Assembly (NCBI GenBank): GCA_002707155.1
Contig: PAME01000001.1
Span: 542,029-606,028, forward strand
Reading direction: 5' to 3'
DNA: 64,000 nt
Origin: Crocinitomicaceae bacterium
GTDB lineage: Bacteria > Bacteroidota > Bacteroidia > Flavobacteriales_G > Salibacteraceae
Below are positions 46,308-55,689 of this stretch, one piece after another (the first letter of the stretch is position 1; each line of letters begins with the position of its first letter). The translations under genes and the position numbers were made by a program. Under the pieces are notes generated by a model. That model saw nothing but the letters and a program-made list of their open reading frames with translations, was not told the origin of the DNA and made no database searches.

Positions 46308-47504
46308 TTAGGACAAAGAGTTCGCAATAGCCGTTTTTATATTCGCCGCCAATTCAGTCATTTGCTCAACAGTCCATTGCGTGCTAATTCCTAATGAAAT
46401 TAATCGCCCTACTACTTCTTGAGATGTAGGTAAATCAAGGTTGTTATAGTCTTGAGGTAAATCCATTTTGTGCAAATGCAATGGAGCCGCAGATTTTAGG
46501 TTTTTCAAATGATCCCATTGGTTGATGAAGTGGTACATATTTGTATACCAATAGTTGAATCCACCGATGCCCATTTTACCGAATTCTGCCATAACTTTTT
46601 GCGCCGTTTCCGTATCCGGTAAAAAGAAGTTTAGGAAGGTTCCGCTGTCGCCTTCTTCGTCCGGAATTGGTCGAAAAGAAAGACCTTCTGTACCTGCCAG
46701 TAAATTCTTTAGATAAGTTTTGTTCTTTTTGTTGGTGTCGCGAATAGTGTTGATTTTTCGCATTTGAGCCAATCCAACAGCAGCATGCAACTCACTCAAT
46801 CGGTAGTTGAATCCAAGAATATGGTGTTGTTCCATTCCACGATTTGCTCCAATATGGTCGTGACCATGATCAGAGTATGAATCTGCCAGTTTGTAACACT
46901 CCTCGTCATTAGTTACATATAACCCGCCTTCACCAGCTGTAGTAATTTTGAAGAAGTCAAATGAGTATGCTCCTGTTTTTCCAAATAAACCTGCCGAAGT
47001 TCCTTTATAAAATGAGCCAAGCGCCTGTCCTGCATCTTCAATAAGTGTAAGATTATGTTTGTTACAGACCTCCATTATCGAATCCATATCTGCGGTAGCT
47101 CCGCACATGTGCACCAAACAAACGGCTTTTGTTTCTGGTGTTATTGCCGCTTCAATTCCAGCAGCGGATAGGCATAAATTTTCGTCAATTTCAGCAAAAA
47201 CAGGAACCCCACCGCCGAAAATCACGCCTTCAATTGTAGCTATATAAGTGAATGGAGGGACAATAACATGATCGCCGAACCCAATGCCCGCACTTGCCAT
47301 TGCGCAAGCAACCGCAGTAGATCCACTTGAAACTGCGTGAGCGAATTTAGCACCAGTAAAATTTCTGACTTCCGCTTCTAATTCTTTTGCTTTCCAATGT
47401 CCGTTTCTTAAGTGCTCATGGTTGTATCTAAACAAACATTTCGAGTCCAAAACATCCATTACTTCTTTTCTTTCTTCGTCTCCAAAAAGCTCTAATCCTG
47501 GCAT
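46308..47504 (-). CDS. kdnA: 8-amino-3,8-dideoxy-D-manno-octulosonate transaminase (KdnA)
   Basis: A 398-aa DegT/DnrJ/EryC1-type aminotransferase. PLP contacts are VSSGSTAVACAMAS, LIEDAGQALGSFYKG and the Schiff-base lysine in SYSFDFFKITTAGEGG-like sequence (SFDFFKITTAGEGG, Lys about residue 190). HDHIGANRG and FNYRLSELHAAVGLAQ follow. KdnA converts 8-oxo-Kdo to 8-amino-Kdo with Glu as donor. Co-location with kdnB and the CMP-transferase gene kdsB supports this specific assignment over other sugar aminotransferases. Confidence 0.9.
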   Translation of the reverse strand: MPGLELFGDEERKEVMDVLDSKCLFRYNHEHLRNGHWKAKELEAEVRNFTGAKFAHAVSSGSTAVACAMASAGIGFGDHVIVPPFTYIATIEGVIFGGGVPVFAEIDENLCLSAAGIEAAITPETKAVCLVHMCGATADMDSIMEVCNKHNLTLIEDAGQALGSFYKGTSAGLFGKTGAYSFDFFKITTAGEGGLYVTNDEECYKLADSYSDHGHDHIGANRGMEQHHILGFNYRLSELHAAVGLAQMRKINTIRDTNKKNKTYLKNLLAGTEGLSFRPIPDEEGDSGTFLNFFLPDTETAQKVMAEFGKMGIGGFNYWYTNMYHFINQWDHLKNLKSAAPLHLHKMDLPQDYNNLDLPTSQEVVGRLISLGISTQWTVEQMTELAANIKTAIANSLS

Positions 47505-47564
47505 TGTATATTGTGTTATTTATGATGATAAATAGGCTGGCAAAAGTAGGATATTCTATTCTTC

Positions 47565-47572
47565 TATCTTTG
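47565..47572 (+). promoter_or_regulatory. Putative -7 element TATCTTTG of kdsB
   Basis: TATCTTTG followed by TGGCAAAATT, 19 nt before the kdsB ATG. It lies in the 87-nt divergent region with kdnA. Confidence 0.55.
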
Positions 47573-47591
47573 TGGCAAAATTCTATACCAA

Positions 47592-48353
47592 ATGAAGGTT
47601 ATCGCAATTATTCCTGCACGTTTTGGAAGCTCACGATTAGAAGGTAAACCACTTGTAGATATCTTGGGAAAGCCTATGATTCAGAGGGTTTACGAACAGA
47701 CAATTAAATCAATTCCCAATGCTTTTGTTGCGACTGACGACGAACGGATTAAACAAGCTGTAATTGAGTTCGGCGGCAATGTGATCATGACCTCGCCCGA
47801 CCATCAAAACGGCACTACTAGGTGCTTAGAGGCGTTTGAGCGTATTTCTGCAAAACTGGGTAAAGAATTTGATGTAATTGTGAATGTTCAAGGTGATGAG
47901 CCTATGTTAGAACCAATTCAATTGGTTGAGCTCGTGCGACCTTTTGAAAATAAGAAAGTACGTTTTTCTACTTTGGTTAGTCCTGTTCAATCTGCTCAAG
48001 ATTTGTTCAATGAAAGTGAAGTATTTACGGTTTTCGATAAAAACAAAAGGGCATTGTATTTCAGCCGTTCTGTTATTCCACATATTAGAGGTATTCACAA
48101 AACCCATTGGCTAGAGCATCATACTTTTTACAAACATGTTGGTTTATATGCATACACTTATGATGCTTTAAAGGAGTTTGCCAATCTTCCTAGTTCAAAA
48201 TTAGAACGCGTAGAGTCTTTAGAGCAAAACCGTTGGATAGAAAATGGAAACGAAATTTATGTGGAACTTACCTATCACGATACCGTTCCAGTAGATACGA
48301 TTGATGACTTGAAAAAGGTGAGGCAGTTGTTGAGTGACTCCAACGTTCAATAG
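47592..48353 (+). CDS. kdsB: CMP-Kdo / CMP-Kdo8N cytidylyltransferase
   Basis: A 253-aa nucleotidyltransferase that activates Kdo (or 8-amino-Kdo) with CTP for lipopolysaccharide inner-core synthesis. The N-terminus IAIIPARFGSSRLEGKPLVDI and the middle segments VNVQGDEPMLEP and VGLYAYTYDALKEF are diagnostic of KdsB. The length fits. It is divergent from kdnA-kdnB, so the activated sugar is predicted to be Kdo8N, as in Shewanella. Confidence 0.96.
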   Translation: MKVIAIIPARFGSSRLEGKPLVDILGKPMIQRVYEQTIKSIPNAFVATDDERIKQAVIEFGGNVIMTSPDHQNGTTRCLEAFERISAKLGKEFDVIVNVQGDEPMLEPIQLVELVRPFENKKVRFSTLVSPVQSAQDLFNESEVFTVFDKNKRALYFSRSVIPHIRGIHKTHWLEHHTFYKHVGLYAYTYDALKEFANLPSSKLERVESLEQNRWIENGNEIYVELTYHDTVPVDTIDDLKKVRQLLSDSNVQ

Positions 48354-48483
48354 GTCAAACAGTTTAAAACTTTTGCTAAAAGCTGGTTTGCAGATGTCGT
48401 TTAATTTTTTAGGCTTGTAGCCCAGCTTTGATTTTCAAAACCGTGCTATAAATTTGTATTGTGAAAGTTTTTCTACAATGTCT

Positions 48484-49113
48484 CTAAACCCCATAATCAT
48501 CCAAATTCCCTAACCCCTCACGAATCAATTCCACTTCGTCACTGGTACAATCTAAAATAGTTGAAGGGATATTATTCCCGTAACCACCATCAATAACAAT
48601 ATCTACTTTTCCTCTAAAATTTTCGAACAGCATATTAGGGTCAGTGGTGTATTCTAAAATTTCATCATCGTTTACAACAGAAGTAGTCACTAAAGGGTTT
48701 CCTAGTTGACGAACAATCTCTCTTGGAATCATGTTGTCAGGAATACGTAACCCGATGGTTTTCTTTTTGTTTTTGAAGAGTTTAGGTACGTTATTGGTTG
48801 CATTCAAAATGAAGGTAAAAGGACCAGGTAATGTTTTTTTCATAACCTTAAAAATGTTTGTAGGCACTTTGGCGAAATCCGCTAGATTGCTTAAATCAGA
48901 AGCCACTATAGCAAATTTTGCATCTTGAAGCTTTATGTTTTTAAGTCTTGCGACTTTTTCGAGTGCTTTCCCATTTGTGGCATCGCAACCAATACCATAA
49001 ACCGTATCTGTAGGGTATATAATAATACCGCCATTTTCCAAACAACGCACAACCTTTTCGATGTCATCGCCATTTGGATTATCGGGATTAATTCGTAGGT
49101 ACTTTGTTTCCAT
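48484..49113 (-). CDS. L-threonylcarbamoyladenylate synthase family protein (YrdC/Sua5/YciO)
   Basis: A 209-aa YrdC-fold protein. Key residues are GGIIIYPTDTVYGIGCDA near the N-terminus, a LPGPFTFIL segment, KKKTIGLRIPDN, and TTSVVNDDEILEY. The family makes threonylcarbamoyl-AMP for the universal tRNA t6A37 modification. The length and the absence of a Sua5 C-terminal domain fit YrdC/YciO, and the YciO branch lacks proven activity, so the exact role is left open. Confidence 0.88.
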   Translation of the reverse strand: METKYLRINPDNPNGDDIEKVVRCLENGGIIIYPTDTVYGIGCDATNGKALEKVARLKNIKLQDAKFAIVASDLSNLADFAKVPTNIFKVMKKTLPGPFTFILNATNNVPKLFKNKKKTIGLRIPDNMIPREIVRQLGNPLVTTSVVNDDEILEYTTDPNMLFENFRGKVDIVIDGGYGNNIPSTILDCTSDEVELIREGLGNLDDYGV

Positions 49114-49155
49114 TGGGTAAAGGTAATGAATGCGAGCATTAAGTTCTAAACTAAC

Positions 49156-49320
49156 GTCATTTCAGAAGCGCAATTGAACCAATCCAAAGGGGATTGTTTG
49201 AAATAGCTATGTGGAATCTAATAACTATTAGAATAGAGCTAATTAATATTTAGATTCCGTATAGAAGTTTCGTATTGTTTTTCCTTCGGAAACTCAACTC
49301 AACTAATCTTACGGAATGAC
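49156..49320. repeat. GTCATT...GAATGAC palindromic element, ~165 bp
   Basis: It begins GTCATTTCAGAAG and ends TTACGGAATGAC. The right arm AGATTCCGTATAGAAG (49251-49266) through 49320 closely resembles the right arm of the element at 26692-26814. It lies in the 259-nt gap between the YrdC and transaldolase genes, which holds no gene. Confidence 0.6.
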
Positions 49321-49372
49321 GGTGTTACATGGTGTTTAGAGCAACTAACTTTTCTAATTCCCTAAAAGAAAC

Positions 49373-50029
49373 CTACTGATTCCCTTTATTGTAATCTGCT
49401 AAGAATTTTTCTAAACCACTATCGGTGAGTGGATGCTTCAATAATCCCGTAATCGATGAAAGAGGCCCCGTCATTACATCAGCGCCTATTTCAGCACAAT
49501 TTATAACGTGCATGGTGTGTCGAATGGATGCAGCTAAAATTTGAGTTTCGTACAAATAGTTATCATAAATGCCTCTGATTTGGGCAATTAAGTCTAGGCC
49601 ATTTACAGAAATATCATCTAACCTACCGATAAACGGAGAAACGTAAGTAGCACCAGCTTTAGCAGCTAATAGCGCTTGACCAGCAGAAAAGACTAACGTA
49701 CAATTGGTTTTTATTCCTTGGTTGGAAAAATATTTAAGTGCTTTTACACCATCTTTTATCATTGGAATTTTAACAACAATATTTTCATGCAATTCGGCCA
49801 ATGCCTCTCCTTCGCGAACCATGCCTTCAAAATCAGTTGAAATCACTTCTGCACTTACATCACCATCTACAAGATTGCAGATATCAACATAGTGCTTTAA
49901 AATATTATCGTGACCAGTAATTCCTTCTTTCGCCATTAACGAAGGATTGGTAGTTACACCATCTAGAACACCTAATTCTTGTGCTTCTTTTATTTGAGCA
50001 AGGTTTGCTGTATCGATAAAAAATTTCAT
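49373..50029 (-). CDS. Transaldolase / fructose-6-phosphate aldolase family
   Basis: A 218-aa class I aldolase of the small transaldolase group. The Schiff-base lysine lies in [17 protein letters not shown], the N-terminus [27 protein letters not shown] is diagnostic, and [14 protein letters not shown] follows. The small type can act as transaldolase (pentose phosphate pathway) or FSA, and sequence alone does not separate them here. A transaldolase role in the pentose phosphate pathway is more likely as a housekeeping function. Confidence 0.95.
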   Translation of the reverse strand: MKFFIDTANLAQIKEAQELGVLDGVTTNPSLMAKEGITGHDNILKHYVDICNLVDGDVSAEVISTDFEGMVREGEALAELHENIVVKIPMIKDGVKALKYFSNQGIKTNCTLVFSAGQALLAAKAGATYVSPFIGRLDDISVNGLDLIAQIRGIYDNYLYETQILAASIRHTMHVINCAEIGADVMTGPLSSITGLLKHPLTDSGLEKFLADYNKGNQ

Positions 50030-50118
50030 ACTGAATTTCGCTTTTTAATTGAGTTTCCAAAAGTACTTTAGATACTATTGAAAGCAATGAAAAAAGCATG
50101 AACAAGTTATTCACGCAT

Positions 50119-50763
50119 TCACAAAAGCGAGGGCTTGCTTTTTTTGAGCTCTTGTTGAATTACCTCGATTAAATCTTCAACTCCCTTTTTAAAAGAGATA
50201 TTATTATCAATCAATAAATCACATTGTGCCCTATATGGCATTAGGAAGTTGAAAAAAGCAGGAGAAACATGTTCATTCCATTGATAGAGAATTTGTTCTT
50301 TAGAATAACCTCTTTCTTTGCTGTCTCTATTTAAACGACGGCGTAATTTTTCCGCTTCGTCAACATCAATAAAAACTTTAAAATCAATGAATGGCTGTAA
50401 GGTCGTTTCGTGAATTACAAATAAGCCCTCAATCAATAAAATAGGAGCAGAGGCAATAGTTATTTGTTTGGCAGTTCTTGCATCGTTATTAAAGGTATAC
50501 TCTGTTTTTGATATTGAATTTCCCAATTGAAAAGTGGTTAAATGCTCTTCTAGTAAAGGCCAATCAATACATTCGGGAAGGTCAAAATTTACTTCGCCAC
50601 TTTCATCCAGTGGTTGCTTTTCTATGGGTAAATAGTAATCGTCTTGACTAAGTACAGCAATTTGCGTGCTGGGAAAGTGTTCTTTTAACGCATTAATAAT
50701 ACTGGTTTTCCCGCTTCCGCTGCCACCAGCAATTGCAATTACATATGGTCTTGGAGTTTTCAT
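50119..50763 (-). CDS. udk: Uridine kinase
   Basis: A 214-aa uridine/cytidine kinase in pyrimidine salvage. Walker A is IAGGSGSGKTSIIN, the conserved YYLPI/DxDD region is LSQDDYYLPIEKQP, and FIDVDEAEKLRRRLNRDS is typical. The start is ATG 50763. The SRP RNA gene lies 28 nt upstream on the same strand. Confidence 0.95.
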   Translation of the reverse strand: MKTPRPYVIAIAGGSGSGKTSIINALKEHFPSTQIAVLSQDDYYLPIEKQPLDESGEVNFDLPECIDWPLLEEHLTTFQLGNSISKTEYTFNNDARTAKQITIASAPILLIEGLFVIHETTLQPFIDFKVFIDVDEAEKLRRRLNRDSKERGYSKEQILYQWNEHVSPAFFNFLMPYRAQCDLLIDNNISFKKGVEDLIEVIQQELKKSKPSLL

Positions 50764-50790
50764 ATTTCACAAAAAAAAGAAATAAAAAAA

Positions 50791-50887
50791 GGGTAAGCTA
50801 CTTTTATCGCACCGCTACAACCATTTACCCTTGCTACCTTCCGATCCTGGGGGAATTCAATGGGAGCTGGTCGTAAAAGACTTACCC
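50791..50887 (-). ncRNA. ffs: Signal recognition particle RNA, small bacterial type
   Basis: Read on the minus strand from 50887, the ~97-nt RNA starts GGGTAAGTC and ends AGCTTACCC, closing a terminal helix. The apical loop holds the conserved 4.5S domain, CAGGATCGGAAGGTAGCA (canonical CAGG-N-CCGGAAGG-N-AGCA), which binds Ffh. A T7 run immediately follows (minus strand), consistent with an intrinsic end. Small single-hairpin SRP RNA is usual in Bacteroidota. Confidence 0.93.
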
Positions 50888-50960
50888 AGCTGCAAAAGTA
50901 ATCATTGGGTTGATAAAGAGAAAGATTTGTTCTTAAAAAATGTAGAGAATATTTTAAGAA

Positions 50961-51027
50961 CGTCTTTTCTACGAAAGAGGGAATCTAAATCAGTATTCCC
51001 ACAGATTCCCGCCTGCGTGGGAATGAC
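50961..51027. repeat. REP-like element, 67 bp
   Basis: It is closely related to the copy at 27414-27481. The left arm ends GGGAATCTAAAT, and the right arm is the hairpin GATTCCCGCCTGCGTGGGAATGAC-like at 51004-51027. It lies between the SRP RNA promoter side and the murB stop codon. Confidence 0.75.
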
Positions 51028-51045
51028 GATATAAAAGGTAGGTAA

Positions 51046-52059
51046 CTAGATTATATTCACCTCGCGTTCCAATTCAATTTTGAATTTATCTTCAATATCT
51101 TCGATAATATTCTCGGACAAATCAAAAATTTCTTGCCCCAAGGTATTTTTATAGTTTACAAGAACTAAAGCTTGGTTTTTATGAATACCGAAGCGCTCGT
51201 CATAGGTTCTTCCTTTCCAACCTGCAGTTTCAATCAGCCATCCAGCGGGAACTTTATACAGATTATCTCCCACTTTGTAGTTGGGTGCAGAAGGATGCTT
51301 TTTTAATAAATCTTGCACTGTTTCAATAGACACAACGGGGTTCTTAAAAAAACTTCCAGCATTGCCAATTTCGGCTGGGTTAGGTAATTTGGATTGACGA
51401 ATACGAACAACAGCATCACTAATATCTTTAATGCTTGGAGAGGATACATGCATCGCAATTAATTCATCTTCAATTGAGCCATAAGAGGTATTGAGCTTGG
51501 GTTGTTTCGAGAGTTTAAAAGTGACATTCAGTATAATGGCTTTACCTTTCAAGTGTTTTTTAAAGATGCTCGAACGGTAACCGAAATCGCACGCTGTATT
51601 CTTGAAAATTTCCAATGTATTTTCTTCGGGTAGCCAAGCTTCTAATTCTATAAAAACATCTTTCAGTTCAACCCCATATGCGCCAATATTTTGCATCGGT
51701 GCAGCGCCTACCGAACCTGGAATTAAGGACATGTTCTCTACGCCAGACCAGCCGTTTTCAACTGCCCATAAAACAAACTCATGCCATACTTCGCCTGCGC
51801 CAACTTTTAACCAAATGTGCGTTTCGTCTTCTTTTAAAACTTCTTTTCCAAGCAGATTAAGCTTAGTAACCAAGCCATCGAAGTTTTTTGTGAGCAAGAT
51901 ATTGCTACCTCCACCTAAGGGAAGTTTTTTTTCATTGGAATAATGCGCGTAAACTTCCTTGAGGTTTTCTAAGGAAGTTACTTCTGAAAATAGTTTTGCC
52001 TTAGCTTCAATGCCAAAGGTGTTATATGCTTTTAAAGAAAAATGCTCTTGTATTTTCAT
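51046..52059 (-). CDS. murB: UDP-N-acetylenolpyruvoylglucosamine reductase
   Basis: A 337-aa FAD enzyme that reduces UDP-GlcNAc-enolpyruvate to UDP-MurNAc in peptidoglycan synthesis. FAD motifs are LGGGSNILLTKNFDGLV and IPGSVGAAPMQNIGAYGVEL. The catalytic Ser/Glu region is PAEIGNAGSFFKNPVV, and the length fits a type I MurB with the C-terminal substrate domain. It stands alone on the minus strand. Confidence 0.97.
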   Translation of the reverse strand: MKIQEHFSLKAYNTFGIEAKAKLFSEVTSLENLKEVYAHYSNEKKLPLGGGSNILLTKNFDGLVTKLNLLGKEVLKEDETHIWLKVGAGEVWHEFVLWAVENGWSGVENMSLIPGSVGAAPMQNIGAYGVELKDVFIELEAWLPEENTLEIFKNTACDFGYRSSIFKKHLKGKAIILNVTFKLSKQPKLNTSYGSIEDELIAMHVSSPSIKDISDAVVRIRQSKLPNPAEIGNAGSFFKNPVVSIETVQDLLKKHPSAPNYKVGDNLYKVPAGWLIETAGWKGRTYDERFGIHKNQALVLVNYKNTLGQEIFDLSENIIEDIEDKFKIELEREVNII

Positions 52060-52226
52060 TACCTCAATACCTTTGAAACGAAGGTAAAAATCTGGTCATT
52101 GCAGGAAGTAATTAACGCTAGGATTTATTAGGTTGCGGTTGTTTATAAAGGAAGTTTGTATTTTTTGAGAATGCTGATTTATTAGCCAATGTCCTATCTA
52201 ATGACTAGAATCGAAAGCAATTCATT

Positions 52227-53162
52227 TTAATAATTAGTTGTTCTAAACGTTTGTTCGTCGTCCTCATCCAGCATACTCAAATAACTTTTGTAACGCGATT
52301 GATCGATTAGTCCTTGCTTTGCAGCATCCATAACGGCACAATGCGGCTCATTAACGTGCTGGCAATCGTTAAATTTACAGCCTTCTAAAACGGCGCGCAT
52401 TTCGATAAAATAATGCGATAAAACTTTTTTATCAATGTCAATTATTCCAAAACCTCTAATGCCGGGTGTATCGATAATATCTGCACCAAAACTTAAGTGG
52501 TGCATTTCAGCAAATGTCGTTGTATGTTTTCCTTGTCTATGATGATCAGAAATTTTGCCTGTGCTCAGGCTTAGTTTTGGGTCAAGCGCATTCACTAAAG
52601 ATGATTTTCCAGTACCCGAATGCCCTGCTAACATAGACGTTTTTCCTTTCATTTTTCCCTGAATCAAATCAAGATTTACGTTTTCAGTTACTGAAATTTG
52701 AATGCACTCATAACCAATCGCCATATATGTGTCTAACCATTTTTCGAGCAATCCCCTGTCCTCTTCACCTAGTAAATCAGCTTTATTAAACACTAATACA
52801 GGCTTAATGTGGTACGCTTCGGCACTAATGATAACTCGATCTACAAACCCAAAAGTAGTTTCAGGATCTTTTAACGTCACAAAAACTAGCACTTGATCAA
52901 TGTTCGCGGCTAGAATATGCCCGCGTTTGGAAAGGTTGATGGACTTTCGGATAATGTAATTTTCTCTTTTTTCGAGCGCGGTAATCACACCTTCATGCTC
53001 ATCTTTTTCCTGAAACTCAACCCAATCTCCCACAGCCACAGGGTTGGTCGAGCGAATTCCCTTTACTCTAAAATTACCCTTAACCGTACAAGAATATATT
53101 TCCGAATTTTCGTCTCTAACCAAATTAATGGCCCCCGTACTTTTCGTTACTCTTCCTCGCAT
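52227..53162 (-). CDS. rsgA: Ribosome small-subunit-dependent GTPase RsgA
   Basis: A 311-aa circularly permuted GTPase that acts in 30S maturation. An OB-fold N-terminus is followed by the GTPase domain with motif order G4 (NKADLL), G1 (GHSGTGKSSLVNAL), G3 (DTPGIRGFG). The zinc-knuckle near the C-terminus reads CKFNDCQHVNEPHCAV. The start is ATG 53162, directly after a TAAATTTG -7 element. Confidence 0.97.
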   Translation of the reverse strand: MRGRVTKSTGAINLVRDENSEIYSCTVKGNFRVKGIRSTNPVAVGDWVEFQEKDEHEGVITALEKRENYIIRKSINLSKRGHILAANIDQVLVFVTLKDPETTFGFVDRVIISAEAYHIKPVLVFNKADLLGEEDRGLLEKWLDTYMAIGYECIQISVTENVNLDLIQGKMKGKTSMLAGHSGTGKSSLVNALDPKLSLSTGKISDHHRQGKHTTTFAEMHHLSFGADIIDTPGIRGFGIIDIDKKVLSHYFIEMRAVLEGCKFNDCQHVNEPHCAVMDAAKQGLIDQSRYKSYLSMLDEDDEQTFRTTNY

Positions 53163-53167
53163 TGTTG

Positions 53168-53175
53168 CAAATTTA
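53168..53175 (-). promoter_or_regulatory. Putative -7 element TAAATTTG of rsgA
   Basis: On the minus strand TAAATTTG is followed by CAACA and the rsgA ATG, so the transcript is predicted to be leaderless. It shares the intergenic space with the gldA-like promoter (53241-53248). Confidence 0.55.
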
Positions 53176-53240
53176 CATTTTTGAATGCGCCTTCTAATAA
53201 GAGTTATTCATGAAGCATTCAATGAACCCAAATCATATTT

Positions 53241-53248
53241 TACATTTG
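53241..53248 (+). promoter_or_regulatory. Putative -7 element TACATTTG of the gldA-like gene
   Basis: TACATTTG is followed by CTCGC and the ATG at 53254, predicting a leaderless transcript. This also supports the shorter start over ATG 53185. Confidence 0.55.
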
Positions 53249-53253
53249 CTCGC

Positions 53254-54153
53254 ATGTCTATAGAAGTAAAAGAGGTTAGCAAAATTTACGGAAGTCAAAA
53301 GGCGCTTGATACTGTTTCGTTTTCTATTCAAAAAGGAGAAATTGTTGGTTTTCTTGGGCCAAATGGTGCGGGAAAGTCAACAATGATGAAAATAATTACT
53401 TGTTTTCTTCCACAAAGTTCTGGTAGTGTCAAAGTGTGTGGTTTTGACGTTTCTGAAGACCCAATGGAAGTAAAGAAACGCGTTGGTTATTTACCCGAAC
53501 ACAATCCGCTGTACTTGGATATGTATGTAAAGGAGTATTTGGGATTTATCGCGGGCTTGCATAAAATTGAGGGCAAAAAAGAACGGGTTGCTGAAATTAT
53601 TGAGCAGGTAGGCTTGCAAGTAGAACAGCACAAGCTTATAGGTGCACTTTCAAAAGGATATCGTCAGCGAGTCGGTTTGGCGCAGGCACTTATTCACGAC
53701 CCGGAAGTGTTGATTTTGGATGAGCCAACCACTGGATTAGACCCCAATCAAATAGAAGAAATTCGAAATTTGATAAAAAAAGTAGGCAAGTCAAAAACGG
53801 TAATGATGAGCACCCACATTATGCAAGAGGTAGAGGCGGTGTGCGACCGGGTGATTATTGTAAACAAAGGAAACCTTGTTGCAGACGATAGTTCTGGTGA
53901 AATATCAAAATCGAAAAATAATGAGTTTGTTTTAAAAGTGGAGTTTGGTAGCGCCGTGACTGAGCAGCAACTAACCGCCATACAAGGTGTTGTAAAGGCA
54001 CATAATGTCAGTGGAAATAATTGGGTGTTGGGTGCTTCTGAAGACATTCGCGATGCAGTTTTTAAATTTTCGGTAAAGCAAGATTTATCTGTACTCGAAA
54101 TCCAGAAAGTGGAGCAGAGCTTAGAGGATGTTTTTAAATCGTTAACGGTTTAA
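53254..54153 (+). CDS. gldA: ABC transporter ATP-binding protein, GldA-like
   Basis: A 299-aa ABC ATPase. ATG 53254 (MSIEVKEVSKIYGSQKA) is chosen; the earlier ATG 53185 would add 23 atypical residues and place the -7 element inside the gene. Motifs are FLGPNGAGKSTMMK (Walker A), LSKGYRQRVGLAQALI (signature), LILDEPTTGLDPNQ (Walker B) and the H-loop MSTHIMQEVEAV. It closely matches GldA, which with GldF and GldG forms an ABC transporter needed for flavobacterial gliding. No gldF or gldG is nearby, so the exact partner is unknown. Confidence 0.88.
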   Translation: MSIEVKEVSKIYGSQKALDTVSFSIQKGEIVGFLGPNGAGKSTMMKIITCFLPQSSGSVKVCGFDVSEDPMEVKKRVGYLPEHNPLYLDMYVKEYLGFIAGLHKIEGKKERVAEIIEQVGLQVEQHKLIGALSKGYRQRVGLAQALIHDPEVLILDEPTTGLDPNQIEEIRNLIKKVGKSKTVMMSTHIMQEVEAVCDRVIIVNKGNLVADDSSGEISKSKNNEFVLKVEFGSAVTEQQLTAIQGVVKAHNVSGNNWVLGASEDIRDAVFKFSVKQDLSVLEIQKVEQSLEDVFKSLTV

Positions 54154-54380
54154 CTTATATACTGTTAGTTGAACCCAAAAGGTAATTTGGTTTAGCTTTT
54201 TGAGCTCAATTAACGGCATTATACTGCACTGAAGAACCTTTTCGTAATCATGCTGAGGTTTGCAAATGAGATACAAAAAAGCATAAATTTTGTGGATAGC
54301 AGTGCGGGGTTAGATTCCTTTCGCGGATTTGTTTAAATTCGCAGACCTTAATAATTTTCATCTTAAAAAACTTTGAGTTA

Positions 54381-55634
54381 ATGTCTTACTTTTTTACTTC
54401 AGAATCAGTCTCAGAAGGACATCCAGATAAAGTATCAGATCAAATTTCTGACGCACTAATTGACAATTTTTTAGCATTTGACCCTACTTCAAAAGTGGCT
54501 TGTGAAACCTTGGTAACAACAGGTCAAGTTTTCTTGGCCGGCGAAGTTAAATCTAAGACTTATTTAGATGTTCAAAAAATTGCTCGAGATACCATTACTC
54601 AAATAGGGTATACCAAAGGCGAGTATATGTTTGACGCCCATTCCTGTAGCGTACTGTCAGCTATTCATGAGCAATCGCCAGATATTAATCAAGGTGTTGA
54701 AAAAGCAGACCCAATGGAGCAGGGTGCCGGTGATCAAGGAATGATGTTTGGCTATGCCACCAATGAAACGGAAAGCTACATGCCATTGGCGCTTGAGATT
54801 TCTCACATGATTTTGAGAGAACTTGCAGCGATTCGCAAGGAAGGTAAAGAAATGACTTATTTGCGTCCAGATTCTAAATCTCAAGTAACTTTAGAATATG
54901 ACGACAATGATAAGCCGGTGCGAATAGAAGCCATTGTTGTTTCAACTCAGCACGATGATTTTGATGTTGAACAAGTAATGCTGGATAAAATCAATAGCGA
55001 TGTAAAAGCCATTCTTATTCCAAGAGTTAAGGCGTTACTCTCTGAAGATAATCAAGCTTTATTCAACGATCAAATAAAATACCACATTAACCCTACAGGT
55101 ATATTCGTAATTGGCGGACCTCATGGAGATACTGGTCTAACTGGTAGGAAAATTATAGTAGATACATACGGTGGCAAAGGAGCGCATGGTGGAGGTGCTT
55201 TTTCAGGAAAAGACCCAAGTAAAGTTGACCGCTCTGCTGCCTATGCAACTCGACATATTGCAAAAAATTTGGTGGCAGCAGGCCTTTCTGATCAAGTATT
55301 GGTTCAGGTTTCATACGCAATTGGAGTAGCTGAGCCAATGGGCATTTTTGTAGATACCTACGGTACAGCTAATGTGGAGTTAAGCGATGGCGAAATTGCA
55401 CGAAAAGTTGAAAAAATATTTGATATGCGTCCATATGCAATTGAGCAGCGTTTGAAACTGCGTTCTCCTATGTATTTGGAATCGGCAGCATACGGACACA
55501 TGGGAAGAAAAAACGAAGTTGTAACAAAGCGTTTCGAAACCCCTGATGGAGTGGTTAAAGAAATGCAAGTTGAATTATTTACTTGGGAAAAACTGGATTA
55601 TGTTGATAAGGTAAAAGCTGAATTCAATTTGTAA
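54381..55634 (+). CDS. metK: S-adenosylmethionine synthetase
   Basis: A 417-aa enzyme that makes AdoMet from ATP and methionine. Motifs are [20 protein letters not shown] at the N-terminus, [35 protein letters not shown] and [19 protein letters not shown]. The 227-nt leader between gldA and metK contains no riboswitch architecture I can recognise. The terminator at 55656 serves this gene and the convergent TonB receptor. Confidence 0.98.
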   Translation: MSYFFTSESVSEGHPDKVSDQISDALIDNFLAFDPTSKVACETLVTTGQVFLAGEVKSKTYLDVQKIARDTITQIGYTKGEYMFDAHSCSVLSAIHEQSPDINQGVEKADPMEQGAGDQGMMFGYATNETESYMPLALEISHMILRELAAIRKEGKEMTYLRPDSKSQVTLEYDDNDKPVRIEAIVVSTQHDDFDVEQVMLDKINSDVKAILIPRVKALLSEDNQALFNDQIKYHINPTGIFVIGGPHGDTGLTGRKIIVDTYGGKGAHGGGAFSGKDPSKVDRSAAYATRHIAKNLVAAGLSDQVLVQVSYAIGVAEPMGIFVDTYGTANVELSDGEIARKVEKIFDMRPYAIEQRLKLRSPMYLESAAYGHMGRKNEVVTKRFETPDGVVKEMQVELFTWEKLDYVDKVKAEFNL

Positions 55635-55655
55635 TCGTTAGATATATTTTTATTG

Positions 55656-55689
55656 AAAGCCGAATCGGGAAACCTATTCGGCTTTTTTA
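55656..55689. terminator. Bidirectional terminator between metK and the TonB receptor
   Basis: AAAGCCGAAT (55656-55665) pairs with ATTCGGCTTT (55676-55685), with a GG/CC pair closing a GAAA loop and one C-T mismatch. The T run ends at the stop codon of the receptor gene. Confidence 0.9.

Noticed and set aside
50831-51034. 67-aa open frame on the plus strand
   Set aside because: It overlaps the SRP RNA gene and the repeat element, and its translation is the hairpin sequence (FLRKRESKSVFPQ), a known artefact of such repeats.
54154-54380. Possible SAM riboswitch before metK
   Set aside because: I could not fold the 227 nt into any known SAM riboswitch class, and no conserved core is visible. 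A covariance search would be needed to be certain.
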